From NCBI GenBank assembly GCA_002499195.1, contig DAKS01000040.1, forward strand, positions 1-47,353: a stretch of DNA of 47,353 nucleotides, written 5' to 3'. The stretch's first letter is position 1, and each line of letters starts with the position of its first letter. The notes under the pieces are model-generated. The model made no database searches and was not told the origin of the DNA. It worked only from the letters and a program-made list of their open reading frames with translations. Shown one piece after another: positions 19,901 to 27,600 of this stretch. A program made the translations under genes and the position numbers. Source of the stretch: Euryarchaeota archaeon UBA443. Its GTDB lineage: Archaea; Thermoplasmatota; Poseidoniia; Poseidoniales; Poseidoniaceae.

Positions 19901-21022
19901 ATTACTTGTGAACGTGTACTTGTGCCATGGAACGTAGTAGTAAGAGCTGTAGTATCGGTAAAGGTAGGAATATGTGTTGTTGTAACAGTAACCCCAGTAG
20001 ATGTAACAGTAACCACGGTTTCCGCTTGTGACCTTGATGGTTGGGTCGAGAGCGAGTGGGTATACTCGGTCTTCGGACATCAACCAGTCGGATTCAACTG
20101 CGGTGGTCAATAGGACCATAGGACCGTAAACTTGTACAAAGTACGTTCCGATGTAAGGTTCTGTTCCGCGGTCTTCCATAACAACTGGCTCAGGAATGGT
20201 GGCCAGGAGTTCACCGGAATCGACGTTGCGGATCTCAAGTTCGCCTTGTGTCGTTGTGATTTCATCGCCGAGAGGAACACCGTCGAGGTACAGGCCATAG
20301 CCCATAGGAAGACGGATGGTTTCGGTCATACCGAAGTACTCTGCGATTTCATCGAGAACTGGACGCTCTTGGATGAGGAGGTTTTGCTTGACCTGTGTAG
20401 TATCCACGGAGTAGTCAAGAGCAAAGCCTTCTGCGAGAGGGTAGCGAATCACGTTTCCACCGACCTCTACATCACCAGTTGCTGGAGCAGCATGGTAAGG
20501 CATAGGTGCAGTTCCCGTGATATCGATGGTTACGAGCATTGGGTTCAAACCAGTGACGATCGGATCGACGAATTGGTTTGGTTCGATGCTTACACCATTA
20601 GCAACTTCAGCAGCGAAAGTGGTCGTGAAGATGTTCTCTTTCACTTCCCAGCCTTCTGGCGTTGCCATGATGTTGAGGTTGATGTCCTCAAAGGCCCCAC
20701 TGTCAGCAAGATAGTGCACTGGCTCATCACTTGTGAGCTGTGCAATTCTGCCATCCTCAGTGAGGAATCCCTTTGTGTTCATCTGCCTCATGCCCAAGAG
20801 TTCTTGAGCGGCATCATACTCATAGGTTGTTTGTTCGACGGTGGCTGGCAACTTGAAGAAATCGTCTACTTCAGAGACGATCTCTGCATTGCTGACAGTA
20901 TCGGTTGCAGTGTTATCCACTAGGCTTGTCATTGGCATGAAGGCCATCAAAGCACATAGTAGAACGGCAATTCCGATTCCACCCATTGCGGTTTTCTTTT
21001 TCTTATTCTTGTTTCCCAACAT
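7373..21022 (-). CDS. Giant secreted surface protein (4549 aa) ending in a C-terminal membrane anchor fused to a type IV pilin
   Basis: Start: the ATG at 21022 has GGGGTGA six bases upstream; an ATG at 21028 is too close to it. A Lys-rich n-region and hydrophobic core (GGIGIAVLLCALMAFMP) form the signal peptide. Residues about 60-330 (VHYLADSGAFEDINLNI; RVYPLALDPTI) resemble the N-terminal lead-in of bacterial WapA/Rhs-type secreted proteins, followed by a DNRLRE-like domain (to ~530). Two related modules begin near 536 and 928. Right-handed beta-helix stretches lie at about 1325-1700, 1960-2200 and 2930-3075, with a Tyr-rich insert near 2255-2370. A P-domain-like module (3085-3180), a DOMON/CBM9-like region (3460-3625) and cadherin-like repeats (about 3730-4100; DSHGLTDTKNMTLTV, NDKPV, NDAPV) follow. 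An anchor helix is at 4335-4352, then an acidic linker and an in-frame pilin from about 4370. Likely a cell-surface adhesin or coat protein; function is inferred. Domain borders are approximate. Confidence 0.85.
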   Translation of the reverse strand: MLGNKNKKKKTAMGGIGIAVLLCALMAFMPMTSLVDNTATDTVSNAEIVSEVDDFFKLPATVEQTTYEYDAAQELLGMRQMNTKGFLTEDGRIAQLTSDEPVHYLADSGAFEDINLNIMATPEGWEVKENIFTTTFAAEVANGVSIEPNQFVDPIVTGLNPMLVTIDITGTAPMPYHAAPATGDVEVGGNVIRYPLAEGFALDYSVDTTQVKQNLLIQERPVLDEIAEYFGMTETIRLPMGYGLYLDGVPLGDEITTTQGELEIRNVDSGELLATIPEPVVMEDRGTEPYIGTYFVQVYGPMVLLTTAVESDWLMSEDRVYPLALDPTIKVTSGNRGYCYIYWGYCYNNTYSYLYRYYSSYYYVPWHKYTFTSNSALPSGATVEEVNWKQYVSYGYGSSSSTSITSTVLESCGTDARYNYGISSASCSGAISANLLSGSNSNVNERKLISSIGNSAAAGTYSQGTGWKTSEICDNNNAAGTACSSSTGSHNYIINAQSNSGTVGMGARMTSSIYVYTYAYNSGGSNSYLEVIYSGGSDTDAPTSSHVPYSGLTSYVEGERTFFTKLTDLSGIDTTSTNGPKMFYSINNGTWTSVSATTVQSCSTTATDCRFKASTPDISAGDYVEYYWKFQDLNQGSNGANIGYDPAPPASATNPTTWVQTAGNAHWFFVDDVANAGNAKKFTVLQTDVHSGSYYNPQGYHDRQMTYYDHSDEYLFEWDVSNCGTGSYSCFYASSYYFYSQWKMQWTTGPSSGYNGFGGTRSGLMEMHQGDGGFLAISAKNGPQMNLIFHYDSGDNAWGMVGIGDSTPEIETGKLAGGSSASSVSTYGYTAAYNIPLSGLDITGTFGKFDWNGTYSTSKANWLCAGTNGFYYFYRSTSSNARCSSGYYYAYNANYRWSGFALSAGYYGRMASSGSTTYKVGKIAPTPDTSAPTMDHSGMRDSHSKSRTFTYTISDAGDPPAGLNVNNTIGEGPTLYYSINNGTLNSMKLDPVGKQRADCTDAECQWSAELNNLERGDYITYYATSVDTSTASSGTNTQTTTSSSFEVGDPNMMLIVEWRDMGYNTQYLCDYQVIFYDVTNEIEFKYDSSCNAYYDYATVGYMDHTRTKGDTMRNPGGGYMAGNNPHTANFRISTDGNDHGYETFSTGMTSLTNAAEVISGASNGRPTGYYCAYSYYWNQYKTGCNANIDLPSGFEFDYFQKTFDGDDSNDRLRIGRNGYLYMIDSGSTALERGITTWGTNMPALPYSSNSAARPGTIAPWWGYYSSYYCYDNSNTDCGVYVRSMPFEGKGTDVSGDLDCSSNNIECIWDKDGSPYRISPNSDYLSISGGDLTIEEGTTIQVAQGKGISIDGACDSVTASGSASERIVFEGASGAEWKGISFTDDCTGGTDDRHVFNYVDFNNTSSAAISAGSRHGDYNAYCADSSGGTRACYSNSNVGNFTLSHVTFTNVETAIRHGSGQGTGFTLNDFSITDADKACINLPSSASAMIKTGTMTNCNTDGESWAGAIVNYPGSTGGMLHVENVTIENAYVNLIDTDLQHVTVSNVSATVASTQTGTVLNSDYGVASEVMLYNFDADDYSSASINALGAINMTDVDWGSADLTIAPGGSSSTANGPSGDNAIIDDVTAGDMLIYRMQPSIFADVTAGHIDFSGNAITTDAMIVTNLDSGRFGVAGCGWIIDATTIDSDRLYSSCSSSAAPNTMIFDSGTLSHTSSTDHAVYARNSKMTLGNIGITSSNAGSSGPYLAYASSNADIRLIEVDQNTNDCADSSGATGDCDVYTSGSAVIYYGGLAELRAYRLEAVGGVVQEVDKSGHVVSASVVNSAGAELFEVGSHITDGNGEADVWVITADSNGNTYSDHNLRAFGPAGQNETLTTDAWYISDLSSGFTIGSSYDLLLEPAPVDFNGTNMDCSWLAAWTDADTGAGLPTNGTTPAGNIIYEFDGTPMTLTEDLNLNGCVVKLMGAVLKVKSTATSTPVLTLSNGGKLLVGKSSVATGSLKAVSSTYPLHIDIQDGVLEVDGGTVRDVAQDSTTGAALYVGDGATLIMKNSGVIYGSTASSDEMATVKIDGGTANIDSSSIINVGNTGTALWVEQSSGSFSNIAVSNAAVGIQSYNGAPQIDGFTSTDNTVGVDVYGGMSLPTIYRSTSLSGQSTGWHTYAIDLSAFIGSGDYLQVGANSIYGGGNAHPTYNYASSKYYMLTDRWNIEITYDDGSGEVSENITTPDKMGYYPYAADDPKSGNGAATYAGGEGGVASWHCNYYGYSYGPGYTGSFDGYMYYMWRYWPQGPTQYVSYPGYYYYPDEFGFRWSEVNEDTNPSYGSYPYHYWGYYYNSYHGGQGVYKPPEGYTGYGGYYNICLDYAYSYYMNPGQGARMSFPIVDISDSSISAVTMYVDVLHNRADNYQDRLDFVARAGNDPGSLGDYARDSGTASFQNGDITGAETGIAIGGNFASGNFDGIDITSPTDQGIEITGATSSAMNDIEVDGGDYGMLVSSSGSGQVDLTNIDFDGQNNAGIYYVKDLGGDLSGTITNSAGAAYKYGSQTAKDVSFSGVTVSGNNVGLETAGSGDITITDSTFANTANDVKITGTSEIDFIEGTVDPTKVDVTGTGGFERMRELTINVQADTNAVIDTNVVLMNADKKITGTGTTDSNGDAEGILFRSIRVDSAGTTNDDLNGYEAVTVAMIDYSSTDGDFRYAFQSLSLSDASGNSGSISLTDRINARVCYSFNSASYETVSNCASYLSTGGNRNLDDGNGGTVKEYGYYAATPEDMSGKTIMMDVPFMYFDDNDIHNWNNTLVLVTGAYLFTDTQRWYAQGGSNAPELYLHDAEVYGVSTNPDTGQQTGLELGYIYQAMDISIKDTTLNPVASITSGMAYKSSWNNYDHRSEFLHMENVTVTHFKGYTPLNNAIQTTDICVRMTGTDGSYIKDSTFNDCGAGIMTQRSPYAYTHNTNEFGADNLTIEGNEFNDGGEIADVWVYGNAYTDDMVVTGNWFNSSSSEEGVQMYAGNNKRMTVEDNYFNGPQTAIQMRGILDYTIDNNEIIGTSESGEAGIEVTGGFGVISNNSLLDADGGIYMEEAAGPPAPTTSLCTIASTSYRTTSTCTFTVPTGGVKVYVDLESDSWGGEIGLEITKPDGSKDTWAAGSFSSNTMYARLTSYTTSGSYTLKVTDTWGDGGANIAVYYGTSTGGYAGPNVENNTIGISPGRTAPNAVGFDLNDCDKVTIQSKDNTVTLGDNAMVTDGCDVKDIDSSFVGTGASSTIGISSLNSGDDLDLDGTSVAGYAYGISIESAELLLHGDADIAGSTAGVYADSATVTAIGASVDGGSTGTGLYMVDGDYSWIYPLDAAGDVGVYAENTEFRWDGGTSTATTALHAVESVGSVENLTWSAATTQINAGSNSYVTSIGNTLDDQKISIVSSATIDEANLFSLDATHLSGAASAVGMTLVSTDGTRAAYVSPSFQPDIMAMDGDDSDWIGNTPLNPSDDAMPGMVSGDGTNDFYVSYSEGDALYIGMTGEDLSTNDLLIYLDVVAGGSNTGYNLNGAHTLPVQADYLFWATDGTGNNMDLYSNGFLGWGPSRLSTDAIDTSFSSDFYEIAIPFSRIGGTPDAVNIVAIVQDGSANIQTVHPTQTVTTGVQTLAEYISVETTHDDLEDGSISDEVLVYRTYKGTTTAGPAKDYDVMIKTKADCAYDWHTVDAVSMATNQALTEDIKRACPEIQAALADDAVDEDSGAYTFSLTNLADDVQDEEASLTWTVTEGTTVAHSNVLVDWDKNGHTVTITPLTDQFGTVEFEFIVTDSHGLTDTKNMTLTVNNINDKPVICNTDRGDCMPVFVDDGSYTNIVPEGFGSVSKTLGDVSNASRSYVRDMDNENYPVRQVYTWGASVPNDCVAFGVSVTANELTITEATDNELGGTCTVTLTLEDDGAENQQADDFTVDFSVSPVNDAPVVLDWDVTSGAVVTAANGSTPVAPWSISLMEDDTSANNLTYDLSAIKADVDHNPVDLTWTVESTDQCTYENYFSTEIVGDNLVFTLVPDATTTANAWEIDYLNNNGIHQIGPSGSDFCQIRLVLKDTATAPSYVPNYDPSVMPIANYQQGVATQEIGVRVENVRELVADYYFDEVIGFDFQGINNVLTGTYVPVEVEVGAGGDQGPYTYDHMLAVTFHTSGGHGEAENVKYITPPEWGQTLTVKEYVYIVEPSQVGETPYIWVEMDVLTCLDAECDMSKAPAQRFQMDDPINGPWAHVNYGGGITGEQWSKPGAYGDDGITESTRRPLLQDSDWCNNVMFSNSSAVGAGIPTACNHVNKPAENFLDSGDKLPTVVELGGGVGSVPSFAPSLVVVALAGFFVTALAMASRREEDEEEEETRRIVEDEMAVSPVIATILMVAITVVLSGVIYVWASSLAETGKLGVPRVTFDIENKELGTADGYWAITVDQTEAELATAGVSVTVIYTNSDGVRTTYITQLSNTSDVYGFDPSNSDAFVTFVDKVEDEGSYKESTFGIGDQIFVRTHAPEDGHSITDATIRITYQPGAGEGSVIKTYRDLEFNKIV

Positions 21023-21073
21023 AGTCATTCACCCCATACGGACTGTATGCAAGTGCAACCACGCCTTCCGCCA

Positions 21074-21080
21074 CTTATAG
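21074..21080 (-). promoter_or_regulatory. Putative TATA box of the giant surface-protein gene
   Basis: On the minus strand CTATAAG lies about 52 bases before the ATG at 21022. Initiation about 25 bases further on leaves a leader of some 25 bases that includes the GGGGTGA ribosome site. The same layout is seen in front of the neighbouring surface-protein gene. Confidence 0.5.
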
Positions 21081-21282
21081 GAGTTGGGGTGCAAAATCTT
21101 TGAATTCTGTTTTTCATATAGTGAAATAAACGTTATACTGCACAGTATTTTTCTATCCCACTAGTACAAACAATTTGTAAAATGAACATTTATTTTTATT
21201 CGAAATATTGTATAAACAAAAATCAAACAAATTTCAACATTAAGCTCGGATTTGATGATCTCAAATTCTACAATAAAAATAT

Positions 21283-21328
21283 GAAAATAAAAAAAGGCCA
21301 GAGGGGGCGCCTGAACGCCCCCTCTGGC
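21283..21328 (-). terminator. Hairpin plus T-run terminator of the 1047-aa surface-protein gene
   Basis: GCCAGAGGGGGCG (21297-21309) and CGCCCCCTCTGGC (21316-21328) form a perfect 13-bp stem with a six-base loop. On the minus strand it is followed at once by a T-rich run (complement of 21283-21296). It starts 58 bases after the stop of the surface-protein gene, a bacterial-style intrinsic terminator layout in an archaeon. Confidence 0.75.
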
Positions 21329-21386
21329 GGCTCCTATGCGTTCTCGACGCACAGATTTCGACTAATCAATCAGTCTTTTATGGAAC

Positions 21387-24300
21387 TCAGTAGTCCCAAT
21401 CCTTGTCTTCGCCGTCGCCACCGCCTCGTGAGAGGATGAAGGCTCCTGCGATGAAGGCTACAACGACTACGCCACCAATGGCTCCCCAGGTCCAGCCTGG
21501 AAGTTCGCCACTCGATTTGTCATCGCCATCATCTGTGCCGTTAGTGATCTCGCCACCTTCATTGGCCTTGTTGAACGCAGCGTCAGCACCAGCATCTCCA
21601 GAAGAAGATGCAGTTCCAGTGTTACCAAGGGCGTCGACTGGAACTACAGCGAAGTAGACAGTGTATTGTCCCGGAGCAGTGCTCATCATAACATCGGCAG
21701 TCATGACATCAGAACTACCAGTGTTGACACATGTTGTTGGCATGTTTGCGGCATCGAATGCCTCGCGGTTCTTGTAACAGACATTCCATGAAGCAACATC
21801 AGTGGTTTCTCCCGTTGCAGTCCATTCCAATGTCCACTTGTCACCAGCTTCTGTGACGGTTACGCCGGTTGCACCAGCGTTGTCGACTTGCTTGTCAGCT
21901 ACGACTGTTGCAGATCCAATTGGCGTGCTGCAGAGTCCGTCGTTGTTGCACACAGCGACCTCGATATCGTAGGATTCACCGTGTGTGGTTGAAGAACCAC
22001 TGTAGGTGTAGGTATCGGAATCTTTGTCCAAGTCTACCTCAAAGTCAACGCCAGTACCTGTGATGCTAACAGAAATCTTGTCGCCAGCGAGTGCTGTACC
22101 AGAGAGTCCCCAGTTCATGATAAGGTCTCCACCCATTCCGGCAGCAGCGCTAAAACCACTGATCGAAGCACTTGGCGCATCCTTTGCTTGGAGAGCATCA
22201 GCGATGAGCAAGAACTTTCCAGCAGGCAGAACTGGTCCGTTAAGGACCGTAGATAGAACAGACTTGGTTGAGTCATCTTCACTGTTGGTTGCACCATCTG
22301 CAAGAAGTTGCGTCAATGTTGGGCTATTACAGTTGGTAGTAAACCAAAGCGAGGATGCACCCAATCCTGAATCAAAGACCATGTCAATGCTCTGAGCAAG
22401 GACATCGTTTGCTGCATAGGTTGTTACTGGATTGTAATCAACAACAGCGACTGGGTCGTACTTGCCCGAAAGTTCTCCTCCAGCACCATCTGGTAGAGTA
22501 ATCTCTGAACAGGCAGCAGTATCACCATCAGTGACACTGATGGTAAATGGCGACTTACTGAAATATGTCAAAGCGTAATTCATCGTGATTCCATCATTAG
22601 TAGAGTCTGATGCAACTCCATCGTTCCAAATTTCGATGATGATATCTTCGCTAACTTCACCGCCATGAGCATCGGTGATAGTAACTACAACCGGGAAGGT
22701 CGTAACAAAGTCTTGGATGATTGGTGTTGTGCATGTACGAGCTTCACCGCCAACTCCACCACATCCTGCGAGGGCAATGCTATTTGCACCGCCAACCCAA
22801 GAGTAGGTGAGTCCTTCACCAGTTACGTCATCAGCGTCGAAGACGGAAACTTCGAATTCGAGCATGTTCTCCATACCGAGATAGAGGTCACCTTGTGTGA
22901 CAAGATCGAGTGATGAGATGATAGGTAGGTTGTTGCGGACTTCCTTCTCCATTGAAACAACGTTGTTGCTTGGCTTTTGATCAGTGGTCTTACCACCCAT
23001 AACCAATTCTGCCTCGATGGTGTAGGTTCCTACGTCAAAGTCAACCATTGTACATGCATGACCTTGGTCAAAGGCCTCTGGGCCAGTACCAAGCATTGCA
23101 TAGTTGTAGGATGGTTCAACACCTTGAAGACAGTCGTTCGCAAGATCAGTAATGACTTCGCCCGTATCGGCGTTGGTGATTGTGAACGAGACGTTCCAAT
23201 GGTACAACTCCGTATTGGATGAACCACGGTGTTCAACGGCTGCATCGACATACGATATACCGACAGAAAGGTCGCCAGGTTCACCTGCACCAACTGTGAA
23301 GGTTGGGATTCCTGTACCATCGTTATTGTATCCTTGGTTGACAGTCAACATCGCGATACGAATGTCGTGGAATGTGCTGAGAGTTCCTGTAATTTCATCA
23401 GCGTTGTTTCTTGTGAAATCGTCCTTGGTGAAGGATTCTTCACAGAAATTGGCATAGACTTCTTCCGTTGTTGTTGGATTGCCTTCAGCATCGCTTGAGT
23501 TGATTACGACCGTGTTCATACAAGATTCGAATTGTCCGTAAAGTGAGTACCCCCCGATTGCAACGTCGATGCTGTAAGCAGCATCGGTGACGCTGGTATC
23601 TGGTAGAACAGAACCAGAGTATGTCCAAACACCGTTGTTGATGTCGTCGGACATTATGGTTCGAACTTCTGTGATGTTATCGGTTGGATCAGTTTCGTTC
23701 TGATAGACCATAACGATTTGATCGGTACCAACGTTGACCGAGTGCACGAGAGAAGCAGCAGTTGCTGCGAGAAGGTCTGTTCCATCGTCAGCAGTTGCTT
23801 GAGCAACGTTACCGGTAATATCAAGTTCCATAGTTAGGTTGTGAGTGATGAAGTCTGTGGAACCGTTGAGAGTTACACTGACGGTGAACGCCTTAGCGCC
23901 CTCGCCCGTTGCGACAACGGAGCCGTCGTCCCACTCGATATCGATTTCAATGTCGAGATAGTCAACTACCTCAACGTAAACTTGCTGAACATCGTTTCCT
24001 GGGTCGACATCTTGGTCGGAGTAGGTCTCGATTTGAATGACGTAAATACCAGCAGTAGGAGTCCATGTAGCATCTCCACCACCGTATTGTAGAGTGGTTT
24101 TACCACCCTTGAAAACAGCACCAGCAGCGAGGGATTGGTCGTCACAAACGCTTACATCATCACAAATGACGTCTGGATTGTTGTACACAAGGTCTGCACC
24201 GGAACCATCTTTGGCAAGCATCATTGGGTTGCCGTTTCCGTCAGCAATCCAAACTTCGGCTTTATAGCCCATTTCGGTTATTGCCTGATCACCAGAATTT

Positions 24301-24530
24301 TGGATGAAGACTTCGAAGGTCGTATCTTGACCAACAAAGATCTCATCGCGGCATTCTGGGTTGCACTGGGTTTCTTTCGGTGAAGTGATAGCAACAAGTT
24401 CTGCATCTGCGCCACTTCGGGCGCCTGCATCCTCAATCACTTCGGTTGTTTCTAGTTGTGTGATGTCGATGTTCGCCATTAGGCTAGCAACCAACAACAG
24501 CACGAGCATTACAGGGGTAATTTTTCTCAT
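21387..24530 (-). CDS. Large secreted, C-terminally anchored surface protein (1047 aa)
   Basis: The ATG at 24530 has a perfect GGAGG seven bases upstream and gives a typical signal peptide (MRKITPVMLVLLLVASLMA). The frame stays open further upstream, but that part crosses the promoter. The ectodomain is beta-rich and acidic: a CARDB-like unit near residues 55-190 (QDTTFEVFIQNSGDQAI), further Ig-like units, a cadherin-like segment near 560-640 (ITDAHGGEVSEDIIIEI) and a fibronectin-III-like domain near 880-980 with paired cysteines. A Gly/Asp/Ser linker leads to one membrane helix (WGAIGGVVVVAFIAGAFIL) and the short acidic tail GGGDGEDKDWDY. It is thus held in the membrane with its bulk outside. 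Its gene has its own promoter and terminator, downstream of the ABC/FtsX pair. Specific function unknown. Confidence 0.85.
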   Translation of the reverse strand: MRKITPVMLVLLLVASLMANIDITQLETTEVIEDAGARSGADAELVAITSPKETQCNPECRDEIFVGQDTTFEVFIQNSGDQAITEMGYKAEVWIADGNGNPMMLAKDGSGADLVYNNPDVICDDVSVCDDQSLAAGAVFKGGKTTLQYGGGDATWTPTAGIYVIQIETYSDQDVDPGNDVQQVYVEVVDYLDIEIDIEWDDGSVVATGEGAKAFTVSVTLNGSTDFITHNLTMELDITGNVAQATADDGTDLLAATAASLVHSVNVGTDQIVMVYQNETDPTDNITEVRTIMSDDINNGVWTYSGSVLPDTSVTDAAYSIDVAIGGYSLYGQFESCMNTVVINSSDAEGNPTTTEEVYANFCEESFTKDDFTRNNADEITGTLSTFHDIRIAMLTVNQGYNNDGTGIPTFTVGAGEPGDLSVGISYVDAAVEHRGSSNTELYHWNVSFTITNADTGEVITDLANDCLQGVEPSYNYAMLGTGPEAFDQGHACTMVDFDVGTYTIEAELVMGGKTTDQKPSNNVVSMEKEVRNNLPIISSLDLVTQGDLYLGMENMLEFEVSVFDADDVTGEGLTYSWVGGANSIALAGCGGVGGEARTCTTPIIQDFVTTFPVVVTITDAHGGEVSEDIIIEIWNDGVASDSTNDGITMNYALTYFSKSPFTISVTDGDTAACSEITLPDGAGGELSGKYDPVAVVDYNPVTTYAANDVLAQSIDMVFDSGLGASSLWFTTNCNSPTLTQLLADGATNSEDDSTKSVLSTVLNGPVLPAGKFLLIADALQAKDAPSASISGFSAAAGMGGDLIMNWGLSGTALAGDKISVSITGTGVDFEVDLDKDSDTYTYSGSSTTHGESYDIEVAVCNNDGLCSTPIGSATVVADKQVDNAGATGVTVTEAGDKWTLEWTATGETTDVASWNVCYKNREAFDAANMPTTCVNTGSSDVMTADVMMSTAPGQYTVYFAVVPVDALGNTGTASSSGDAGADAAFNKANEGGEITNGTDDGDDKSSGELPGWTWGAIGGVVVVAFIAGAFILSRGGGDGEDKDWDY

Positions 24531-24577
24531 GTCATATCCTCCAATAAGGGCGGTAACTCGCCCTACGCCAAATGACG

Positions 24578-24585
24578 TATATATA
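24578..24585 (-). promoter_or_regulatory. Putative TATA box of the 1047-aa surface-protein gene
   Basis: TATATATA lies 48-55 bases before the chosen ATG (24530). Transcription starting about 25 bases downstream gives a leader of about 25 bases carrying GGAGG. It supports this start and argues against the upstream extension of the frame. Confidence 0.6.
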
Positions 24586-24664
24586 CTATGGGTGCGATTA
24601 TAATAGGATTCCCATATAAAAATAAAATTCGGCGTAAACATTACACTGAAAGCCATCATATAAT

Positions 24665-27600
24665 TCAATTTGAAGAACGCAGGGCTTCTGATGGCTCAAT
24701 TTTTGATGCTGCCCTTACAGGTGATAACGTGGCGAGATAAACCAGTATCGCGCCTCCAAAAATCACCCACCCTACCGTTGACCATGGGAGAACAAGACTA
24801 GCACCCTCTTCTTTCCAGATAGCAGAATGGAGACCTACATGGAACATCAAAGCAACAACAACACCATTGAGGATACCAAGCAACGAAACCCAACCTATCT
24901 CAATAAGATGTACACGCATCACCATTCCTTTTGTGAAACCAAGTGCACGTAACATTCCAATGTGCTTTCGTCGTTCGGAGACCGAACGATACGTTACAAC
25001 ACCGATACCTGCAATTCCGATGATCAATCCAATGGCGAGATAACCCTCAAACAATGCCAAAATAGACAGAACTAACGCTTGGATGAGAGCAACATCCTCT
25101 GCAATCAAAGATACGTTGACACCTTCTTTTTCCAAATCCAATCGAAGGTTTTCTGCTAACTCTGTTGCAGCCTCTCGTTCAGAAGCTGATTTGCCAGCGG
25201 CAGAGAAGTACCTTACTTCATCTGAATCAAAACTAGGAGATGCACTACTTTCTTCCGAGACTGAGACATAAACTCGGGTCAATGAGCCATCATACTGTTC
25301 GACAACTGGCTCAGATGGCATCCAAACCCCTGCTGAGAAAAGATAGGATGATTGTTCAAGAATACCACCGACCACCATCTCTCGACGATGGCTCGGTTGC
25401 TGGGCATCGATGATTGTAATGTTTTCACCGACCAGAACGGAGAACACTCCTACACTTGTACCATCGATTGACGATTCCAATCCAAAAGATGCATCCACGA
25501 AGACCACGTCTCCACGTTCATGCATGTTAGACCACGCCTCTTCAGAGGAATCTCCCAGTGAAGAGTCCCAGATATGGAGAGGAAGACCGCCATGATTTGC
25601 AAACCCATCATCAACCCCGCGAAGAATATAGGGTGATCGTTCAGCCTCCTGATTTTCAATAAATGCCTGCGCTCGGTAAACCCTCCCTATAGCATCGATT
25701 TGTGTTGTATCTGACTGTTCAAGTTCCCACTCCGAGACCGGGCCCTCGAGTTGCAGTGGGCGCGAACGTGCTGCGGAAAGCATCAATTCAAATTCACCTT
25801 CCGATTCTTCCACGAAGGTACTCGAATAATTTTCAAATTGAAGCGTGTATCCACTGAGAACAATAACAGAGAATACGGTTATCGAAAACATTCCCATAAC
25901 TACGGCCGTACGTAACGGCTTGTGAAGAGGATATGAAAGAGCGACCGGAACAACCGGGCCGCTACGGAAGGATGCGAGACGAAGCAGGCCTCTAATCATG
26001 AGCGGAGCTAATGAGGCAAGAACGAGGACACCAGCAAAAACCTGAACCAATCCGATGATGATAAAGGAAAATTCGTTTGGAGATAAATCGGCTCGTATTG
26101 GATCGAATGAGGAAGGTAAACCAGTCCAAACTAGGAGAAAAACACCGATCAATCCTATCGTTCTTCGCGGCGCTTCACGGAAGGTAGGAAGTGACCCATC
26201 CGGCCTACGTTTTGCACGTAAGACGGGTACGATCCAGAAGATAATCGGACAAATGAACAGAACGACTGAACAACCCAAGATAATCCAAACACTATGCGCT
26301 AAGGCGCCACTTCCAACGACGAACAAACCTGCACTCAGAAGGACCATCCCAAGGGCGCCGATGACGAAAAGATACAGGCCCCATGGCACGTGTTTAGGCA
26401 CACGTTGAGGTACATCCTTTAGCGCATGAACAATGATCATTCTTGAAGACCATAATGCGGAACCAAACAACGTTAACATCGCGATATGGTAGCCCCAAAA
26501 CCATCCTGCTAGAAGTGAAGACGAGTCGACATGGAACGAGAAGACATCCGCACCAGCACTTGCAAACATACTGGAGAATCCAATTCCTATCAACCATGCA
26601 AGGCCCACCCCTAGCAAGGATCCAAACGCACAACCGATCAATGCTGCAATGGCGCCTTCAATCATCGCCACATATCGCAAATCCGAACGGGTCATTCCCA
26701 ATGCGCGAACAGTCGCATATTCCTTTTGGCGAACATCGATCAACATGGTGATGATGGTCACAACTAGTAGAATACCTGCTGCGATCGTGAATGATCCAAA
26801 TACAAGGAACATCGCAGTGAGAACGCTAGATGATGCCTCTGCTTGTTCAAGGGCGTCTATCTTTACCGCTTGAACAGAGAGAAACAAATCATCGGCTCCC
26901 ATGAGAGAATCGAGATGTGTTTCAAGTGCCATTTTCTCCTCATTGGAAACGTTACTAAGGATTAACATCGAACGTTCATGCACATCTGCTGCTGCCAAAA
27001 ACTCAGCATCGCTCATGTTGATCAAACCTAGGATGACCGGATCTAAATCGGAGAGCGAGGAAAGGCGATCATCATCGATAAACGAACCATTGATGGTTAG
27101 GTTGAGCGATTCATCCGAACCAAAGGCATACTGAAACAAGCCCGAAGCAGTCATGTTTCCACTGTCAAGCGTTGACAGGGGTTGGAGGCGTTGCCCAATT
27201 CGGACATCACCTTGCTCAACAGTCAATGTTGAGGCATCTCCATCGAGTGCAAAGAACATTTGTGGAAGGGTTCCAAAACCACCCGCATCGGAGAGGATTG
27301 GCAATCGCATTGAGATAATTGAAGCGTCTAATGTTGAGCGAAGAGTCAAGCCATTCTCTTCGATACACCAAGCTTGCGAGTCATTGTAATCCGCACCAAA
27401 TCCAGAACAAATATCAGGTGATGGTGTTGATTCAACCGGCCATTCTTCTGAAGCGATCTCAACGAAAGGTTGTGAATCTGTCATTGAACGTTTGTAATAA
27501 GATTCGCTAAGGATACCTTCGATGCGAAGATACAACGAGGTCCCATCATGCTGAAGTTCCCAGGAGAGAACCGTTGATGGTAAATCCATAGAGAGTGGAA

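Larger units (their letters stand above)
21023..21386. other. 364-base gene-free spacer between the two surface-protein genes
   Basis: The spacer holds the promoter and ribosome site of the giant gene near its left end and the hairpin-plus-T-run terminator of the 1047-residue surface protein at 21283-21328. The stretch from about 21095 to 21295 is strikingly AT-rich with no supportable gene; the short reading frames here have no ribosome sites and no recognisable product. Confidence 0.7.

Noticed and set aside
20132..20923. A 263-residue open frame on the plus strand opposite the giant gene's start
   Set aside because: It is antisense to a clear signal peptide and structured N-terminus, has no ribosome site, and its translation is a Cys/Val/His mix with no recognisable fold.
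24531..24668. A 46-residue N-terminal extension of the 1047-residue surface protein
   Set aside because: It crosses the TATA box, and GGAGG plus a clean signal peptide mark the start at 24530.
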